From positions 1 through 9,274 of the forward strand of contig JBAYFO010000088.1 of NCBI GenBank assembly GCA_041667115.1: a stretch of DNA of 9,274 nt. Reading direction: 5' to 3'. Made by a program: the position numbers and the translations under genes. Position 1 is the stretch's first letter. Each line of letters opens with the position of its first letter. The notes below the pieces were generated by a model. That model was given only the letters and a program-made list of their open reading frames with translations, did not search any database and was not told the origin of the DNA. Source of the stretch: UBA1563 sp041667115 (GTDB lineage Bacteria; Bacteroidota; Ignavibacteria; Ignavibacteriales; Ignavibacteriaceae). Shown here one piece after another: positions 5,957-9,274 of this stretch.

Positions 5957-7129
5957 TCATTTAAGGGGTTTGTCGGATTTTATTTTTTTACAAAATTGCG
6001 CCGGGGTTAAATTAGTATATTTTTTGAACGCTCTGTAGAAGGCTGATTTAGTATTAAATCCTACATCATACCCAACCGCGTCAACGGAATGACATCCGGA
6101 TTCACCTTTTAGTTTCTCCTTTGCCTCGTCAATCCTGTAAGAGTTTACAAGTTCAAAGAAACTCTTTTTAAACCTTGAATTTATTACAAAAGATAAATGA
6201 TGTTTCTGAATCTTCAACTCACGGGCTAAATCTTCAATATGATAGTTAGGATTCAGATAAGGTTTGTCTTTTGTCAGGTGATCAGAAACTCTAACGGAGA
6301 GTAAATCACCCAACTCCTGTTTTAGGTGATAATTTGATTTAGAGATTTTATTTGGGTCCGCGATATTTGCCCCAACCAGTGCGACCGGTGCTATTTTCTT
6401 CTCAAATAATTGAAATTCTTTGTAAGTAAACAACGCGGAATGTTTGAAAGCGTTATAAAGGATGTAAAGATAGATGACGTTGAGAAATAGCGGTAAGAAA
6501 ATGTATTCTACATTCGGTGTCGGGAGCGCCGCGTAAACAACTATGAGAAAAAAATTGAGAGAGAAAATGAGAATAATAAACTTCTTTATATACCGTAATT
6601 TTATTTCCTCCTCCTCTGAATAAAACTCCCTCGCAATTTTTGAGAACCGGAAAACATTGATGAGAGCCGCTGTAAAATAGATGAACTCAGCCAGCACAAA
6701 CAGCCCGTTGATAGTATTCATCTGCCACGGATAATTGTAAGTTGTTAATCCCGTCAAGTATGACATTTTTTCTTTAAGAGAAAATTGAGAAAACTCCCAC
6801 CAGAAATAAAGATCCAAAAGAATGATAAAAAGAGTAAGCGCGAAAAGAGGATTAAACTTCTTAGTCTTTTTCCCAATAAAGAGATTCACATAAATGTAAA
6901 CTAAGGGAGCGTAAAGCTGCGCGGTGGCGAAAGAGAAAAAAAGTGTATGCGGAAAAGGATAGATCCATCCTTGTAAGATAAAAATGTTGTTAACGAAATT
7001 TAGCGCGGGACAAAAAATGATAAGCGCAAAGACTCTATTTGTGATACTGTTGGATTTGCGAAAGAAGAGAAATATTGAGAGGACAGTAAAGTTCACAAAT
7101 GAAAAGATATTTAGGACCGACTCAGCCAT
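5957..7129 (-). CDS. Membrane-embedded AraC-family transcriptional regulator
   Basis: A 390-residue protein. The N-terminal ~230 residues contain about seven hydrophobic helices (roughly 3-24, 32-55, 62-85, 93-113, 139-160, 181-202 and 208-227). A linker leads to a C-terminal AraC-type DNA-binding domain (about 286-384). The second helix-turn-helix is clear, with VGYDVGFNTKSAFYRAFKKY followed by NLTPAQF; the first contains IEDLARELKIQKHHLSFVIN. The layout is that of membrane-bound AraC regulators common in Bacteroidetes, which are thought to sense a signal at the membrane and bind DNA from there. The ATG at 7127-7129 was chosen because GAGG lies six bases upstream; a TTG start at 7141 would add only four residues and cover that site. 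It is transcribed alone from a good promoter at 7186-7216. Targets are unknown; auto-regulation is possible. Confidence 0.9.
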   Translation of the reverse strand: MAESVLNIFSFVNFTVLSIFLFFRKSNSITNRVFALIIFCPALNFVNNIFILQGWIYPFPHTLFFSFATAQLYAPLVYIYVNLFIGKKTKKFNPLFALTLFIILLDLYFWWEFSQFSLKEKMSYLTGLTTYNYPWQMNTINGLFVLAEFIYFTAALINVFRFSKIAREFYSEEEEIKLRYIKKFIILIFSLNFFLIVVYAALPTPNVEYIFLPLFLNVIYLYILYNAFKHSALFTYKEFQLFEKKIAPVALVGANIADPNKISKSNYHLKQELGDLLSVRVSDHLTKDKPYLNPNYHIEDLARELKIQKHHLSFVINSRFKKSFFELVNSYRIDEAKEKLKGESGCHSVDAVGYDVGFNTKSAFYRAFKKYTNLTPAQFCKKIKSDKPLK

Positions 7130-7185
7130 AAAGATCCTCAAGTTGATTTATTCACAATGTAATAAACTACTCAACAATTTATGTG

Positions 7186-7216
7186 CAAATATAAGTAAGA
7201 CTAAAACAATTCAAAA
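7186..7216 (-). promoter_or_regulatory. Bacteroidetes-type promoter of the AraC-type gene
   Basis: On the - strand, TTTTG (7212-7216) is followed after 18 bases by TATATTTG (7186-7193), an exact match to the TAnnTTTG -7 element. Known promoters of this class have TTTG at -33 with about 19 bases between. Transcription would start near 7180, giving a leader of about 50 bases before the ATG at 7129. Confidence 0.55.
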
Positions 7217-7234
7217 CAATTTTTTGACTTACCG

Positions 7235-7250
7235 GATAGGCTTACCTATC
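7235..7250. promoter_or_regulatory. Inverted repeat upstream of the regulator promoter
   Basis: GATAGG (7235-7240) and CCTATC (7245-7250) form a perfect 6-bp dyad around CTTA. It lies about 20 bases upstream of the -33 element, a typical place for an activator or auto-regulator site. The site is too short to assign a protein. Confidence 0.3.
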
Positions 7251-7360
7251 TTGGAATAACTGGGGTTTGTTAATAAATGGGAAATTGTTCCATATGTGCA
7301 GCATTTAATTCTCTGGCAATACGGCTCTACCAATGACTATTGACTAATGACTCTTTACAA

Positions 7361-7422
7361 TCCCTCAACCATCAACATTCAACCCTCCATAACTCAATCT
7401 TCTTCATAAGAATCTTTCATGC
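7361..7422. repeat. Heptamer-rich direct repeat, copy A
   Basis: Begins TCCCTCAACCATCAACATTC and ends TTTCATGC. It is repeated 240 bases downstream at 7601-7669. The first 24 bases are identical in both, and the middle TCAATCTTCTTC and terminal TTCATGC are also kept. Copy A lacks one 7-base unit (ATCAACC) found in copy B. Confidence 0.8.
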
Positions 7423-7442
7423 AAAAACAGTTGGCAGTAATC

Positions 7443-7472
7443 TCCGCCAAAGGCGGATACGCCTCCGGCGGA
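7443..7472. repeat. GC-rich interleaved palindromes
   Basis: TCCGCC AAA GGCGGA (7443-7457) is a perfect 6-bp dyad. It is followed by TAC and GCCTCCGGCGGA (7461-7472), which contains another GGCGGA and can pair with the first TCCGCC instead. The block is far richer in GC than its surroundings. It resembles small palindromic elements I recall as scattered in related genomes. No second copy is in this window. Confidence 0.6.
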
Positions 7473-7600
7473 TGTTGAAAGTTGCAAGTAGAAAGTAAAA
7501 AAGAAAGAACAAATCTCTGCAGCTATCTCTATTTCCTCATCTTTAAAATCAATCTTGCAATTTTGCTAATCTTGTAATCTTTTAATCTTGAAATCTTCTA

Positions 7601-7669
7601 TCCCTCAACCATCAACATTCAACCATCAACCCTCCAATCCTCAATCTTCTTCTGAAGAATCATTCATGC
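7601..7669. repeat. Heptamer-rich direct repeat, copy B
   Basis: Partner of 7361-7422. It has the same opening and closing sequence but carries an extra ATCAACC unit, so it is 69 bases long instead of 62. It directly follows the AATCTT 8-base array. Confidence 0.8.
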
Positions 7670-7693
7670 GGCTTTAATATTTATTTCTTCTTT

Positions 7694-7742
7694 GTTATTT
7701 GTTATTTGGGATTTGGGATTTGCTATTTGTTCTTTGTGACTT
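7694..7742. repeat. Heptamer array GNNATTT, seven units
   Basis: G residues fall exactly every seven bases at 7694, 7701, 7708, 7715, 7722, 7729 and 7736. The units read GTTATTT twice, GGGATTT twice, GCTATTT, GTTCTTT and GTGACTT. The array ends five bases before the last codon of the oxidoreductase gene. Confidence 0.8.
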
Positions 7743-7747
7743 CCTCT

Positions 7748-8908
7748 TTATAGGGTGTAGTCAGCTCGTGTTACTTTGATTAATTTTTGCAATACCGATG
7801 GGAATATTTTTACAAAATTAACAGCGGCATTTCTAAATTTACTTTGAAGTAATATCGTTTGAATAAATGATGCAAGAATTAATCTTTTCTTAAAAAGCTT
7901 CCGCCAGCTATTTTTATATAAATATTCAGTCTCTTCTGCAGATAAACTTTCCTTTCGCGATTTAACTAAAATACTTGCTATCAATTTAGCCGACTGAAGA
8001 GCCATTCCGATTCCGTCCCCGGCAAGAGGAGCGACAACACCGGCAGCGTCACCAATCATAAAGATGCCGTTTTCAACTAAATTCTTTCTCCCAAAATAAA
8101 TATTTCCGCTCCCGTAAGCCGGAAGCTCATTTATTTGTTCGAATGAATTCCCTATAAAAATATTTTTAAAGCTTTCATTCCTGGAAATGAATTCAATAAG
8201 ATTTTGCCGCGACGGTTTTTTCAGAGTCATGCGATTTTCAAGAAAAGCTAGTGTGACAGTATCATTATCAACTTCGTTCACTCCGCAATACATTCCGTTA
8301 GAAACATAAATGCGGATTTCATTCGGTAAAATATTTTTTAATCCCGATTTTGGAAAATGAAATTTCACTCCGTTAAGAAATGATTTTTGTCCCGCGAAAC
8401 TCCGGTTTAAAGTTTTATCAAGAATATTTTGTTTGCCGTATGCGGCGATCACAAATTTACATTGTAGATCAACGCCCAACCCGTTTTGATTTTGTGCTGA
8501 AATTTTATAATCACCGCCGGACTTTTTAATTTCGGAAATCTCATAAGGTTGGAAAACCTTTACTCCTCTTTCCTGCGTTGCGTTAAGTAATAAAGCATCA
8601 AAAGCCGACCTTCTTAATCCATAAGCTGTAAAGTTAAAATTCGCTGATAGTTCTTTACCATTGTTGTTTATAAAACGGAAAGTGTTGATTGGATTTGGAT
8701 GAAGTGAATTAAACTTGTCAAAAAGATTTAACTCTTCAATAATTTCAATAACTTCTTTGGAAAGGAATTCACCGCACAAAGTTTCACGCGGAAATATTTT
8801 CTTTTCAAACAAACAGACTTTAAATCCATACTCTGCAAGATAAATTGCAGCAGTCGCACCGGCGGGACCTCCGCCGATAATGGCGGCATCATAACTTTCT
8901 AAACTCAT
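7748..8908 (-). CDS. FAD-dependent oxidoreductase, geranylgeranyl reductase-like
   Basis: A 386-residue flavoprotein, close to the usual size of the family. The Rossmann FAD-binding start is AAIIGGGPAGATAAIYLAEYG, with the ribose-binding Glu at 35. It is followed by PRETLCGEFLS (40-50, with Cys45), the motif shared by geranylgeranyl reductases and FixC-like dehydrogenases. GLRRSAFDALL (97-107) and GDAAGVVAPLAGDGIGMAL (286-304) are the further FAD-contacting motifs. Such enzymes hydrogenate or hydroxylate isoprenoid, quinone or polyketide substrates. The substrate here cannot be read from sequence. The C-terminal 60 residues are basic and hydrophobic, hinting at membrane contact. The ATG lies 9 bases after the stop of the methyltransferase, so the two share an operon; no Shine-Dalgarno site is visible. 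Joint tailoring of one lipid-like or aromatic product is the likely role. Confidence 0.88.
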   Translation of the reverse strand: MSLESYDAAIIGGGPAGATAAIYLAEYGFKVCLFEKKIFPRETLCGEFLSKEVIEIIEELNLFDKFNSLHPNPINTFRFINNNGKELSANFNFTAYGLRRSAFDALLLNATQERGVKVFQPYEISEIKKSGGDYKISAQNQNGLGVDLQCKFVIAAYGKQNILDKTLNRSFAGQKSFLNGVKFHFPKSGLKNILPNEIRIYVSNGMYCGVNEVDNDTVTLAFLENRMTLKKPSRQNLIEFISRNESFKNIFIGNSFEQINELPAYGSGNIYFGRKNLVENGIFMIGDAAGVVAPLAGDGIGMALQSAKLIASILVKSRKESLSAEETEYLYKNSWRKLFKKRLILASFIQTILLQSKFRNAAVNFVKIFPSVLQKLIKVTRADYTL

Positions 8909-8917
8909 GAAATTAAA

Positions 8918-9274
8918 TTATGGTTTATTTTGATTAAAACTGTTTTTGTAAATAACAACGCACCATCTGAAAGCCCACTTCCGCTTGATGATATATTTGC
9001 AATTTAAACTATCAAGGATGTCTCGAAGTTCTTTCTTTGTAAATCCTCTTCTTACCGATAGCGGCGCATCATTCTTTACCATTTTACTTTTTGAGAAGAA
9101 ATACGTTAATAGTTTAATCCCTGCAAGCGCTAGAACTGAGCGGCGCAGATCGTTTATAATTAAACCGGTGCGGGATATGAGAATCAGATTCTTCAAAATA
9201 TTTTTTATTTCTTCTTCCTTAAAATGATGAAGGAATAATGAAGTATGAACATAATCGAAGTGACCATATTTGAA
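8918..9274 (-). CDS. Class I SAM-dependent methyltransferase, C-terminal part
   Basis: A partial gene cut by the right edge. The last 118 residues are visible, ending at TAA 8918-8920. The first visible residues are FKYGHFDYVHTSLFLHHF, the post-motif-II region of Methyltransf_11/UbiE-like enzymes (FDxVxxSLxLHHF). Next come the helix EEEIKNILKNL and the strand with NDLRRS, then LVK-like and APLSVRRGF segments and the final KWAFRWCVVIYK strand. A TTG inside the visible part (9194-9196) is not the start, because homologous sequence continues upstream of it. The SAM-binding GxGxG motif lies outside the window. The FAD oxidoreductase follows after 9 bp. From memory, this methyltransferase/oxidoreductase order is common in Bacteroidetes-type genomes, often behind a type III polyketide synthase; whether one is present here cannot be seen. 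Confidence 0.88.
   Translation of the reverse strand, partial: FKYGHFDYVHTSLFLHHFKEEEIKNILKNLILISRTGLIINDLRRSVLALAGIKLLTYFFSKSKMVKNDAPLSVRRGFTKKELRDILDSLNCKYIIKRKWAFRWCVVIYKNSFNQNKP

Larger units (their letters stand above)
7320..7742. repeat. Non-coding island of short tandem arrays, mostly 7-base period
   Basis: The gap of about 600 bases between the AraC-type gene and the oxidoreductase has no gene-like frame. Most of 7320-7742 is made of different short arrays. These are AATGACT/ATTGACT x3 (7332-7352), CAACCAT-type units (from 7365 and again from 7605), GTTGAAA-type units x4 (7474-7501), AATCTT every 8 bases x4 (7568-7598), and GNNATTT every 7 bases x7 (7694-7742). The arrays have different sequences but nearly the same period. 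A GC-rich palindrome cluster (7443-7472) sits among them. No terminator for the oxidoreductase operon is obvious here. Confidence 0.75.

Noticed and set aside
7130..7141. TTG start for the AraC-type regulator
   Set aside because: It would overlap the GAGG ribosome site that serves the ATG at 7129 and adds only four residues.
7320..7742. CRISPR array
   Set aside because: Units are 7-8 bases, touch each other without spacers and differ in sequence; there are no cas genes nearby.
1..9274. Insertion sequence, prophage or plasmid module
   Set aside because: No transposase, integrase, terminal inverted repeats or tRNA target were seen. The S74 fibre-like domain alone is not evidence of a phage, because it has a signal peptide and sits with a T9SS gene.

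Overview
The window is AT-rich bacterial DNA from the Bacteroidetes/Chlorobi side of the tree, most likely an ignavibacterium-like organism. Two proteins end in type IX secretion (T9SS) type A sorting domains with the SQNYPNPFNPST motif. One gene has a Bacteroidetes-type promoter (TAnnTTTG at -7). Several genes nevertheless keep good Shine-Dalgarno sites (AAGGA, AAAGGAG, GAGG), which classical Bacteroidetes mostly lack. The assignment rests on motifs recalled from these groups, not on a database search.

Layout, left to right. (1) Bases 1-500 are the 3' part of sucC, the succinyl-CoA synthetase beta subunit, on the + strand. All other convincing genes are on the - strand. (2) Bases 501-691 are a convergent spacer with a 15-bp perfect inverted repeat and a bidirectional terminator inside an 86-bp element. 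(3) Bases 692-2841 hold a two-gene unit with an ATGA overlap: a secreted repeat protein with a C-terminal S74 intramolecular chaperone, then a small T9SS-sorted protein. (4) Bases 2842-3498 are a gene-poor spacer ending in a second copy of the 86-bp element. (5) Bases 3499-5604 encode a secreted protein with 14 YCF48/BNR-like propeller motifs and a T9SS sorting domain. (6) Bases 5605-5956 hold a dispersed-type repeat, a possible 47-residue single-pass membrane protein and a hairpin. (7) Bases 5957-7129 encode a membrane-embedded AraC-type regulator with about seven transmembrane helices. (8) Bases 7130-7747 contain its promoter and then an unusual island of unrelated short tandem arrays, mostly with a 7-base period. 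(9) Bases 7748-9274 hold the end of an operon: a class I SAM methyltransferase, cut by the window edge, followed after 9 bp by a geranylgeranyl-reductase-like FAD oxidoreductase.

How the genes relate. The middle of the window is a cell-surface/secretion block of three exported proteins, two with explicit T9SS signals. The S74 protein has no sorting signal, but its stop codon overlaps the start of a short T9SS substrate, so the two may work together. Both T9SS genes are followed by the same terminator-bearing element. The membrane AraC regulator could sense an envelope signal, but nothing here ties it to specific targets. The methyltransferase/oxidoreductase pair looks like the tail of a lipid, quinone or polyketide-tailoring operon whose first genes lie beyond the right edge.

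No mobile element, CRISPR array, tRNA or rRNA was seen. The points most worth follow-up are the heptamer island, the duplicated terminator element, and the coupled S74/T9SS pair.
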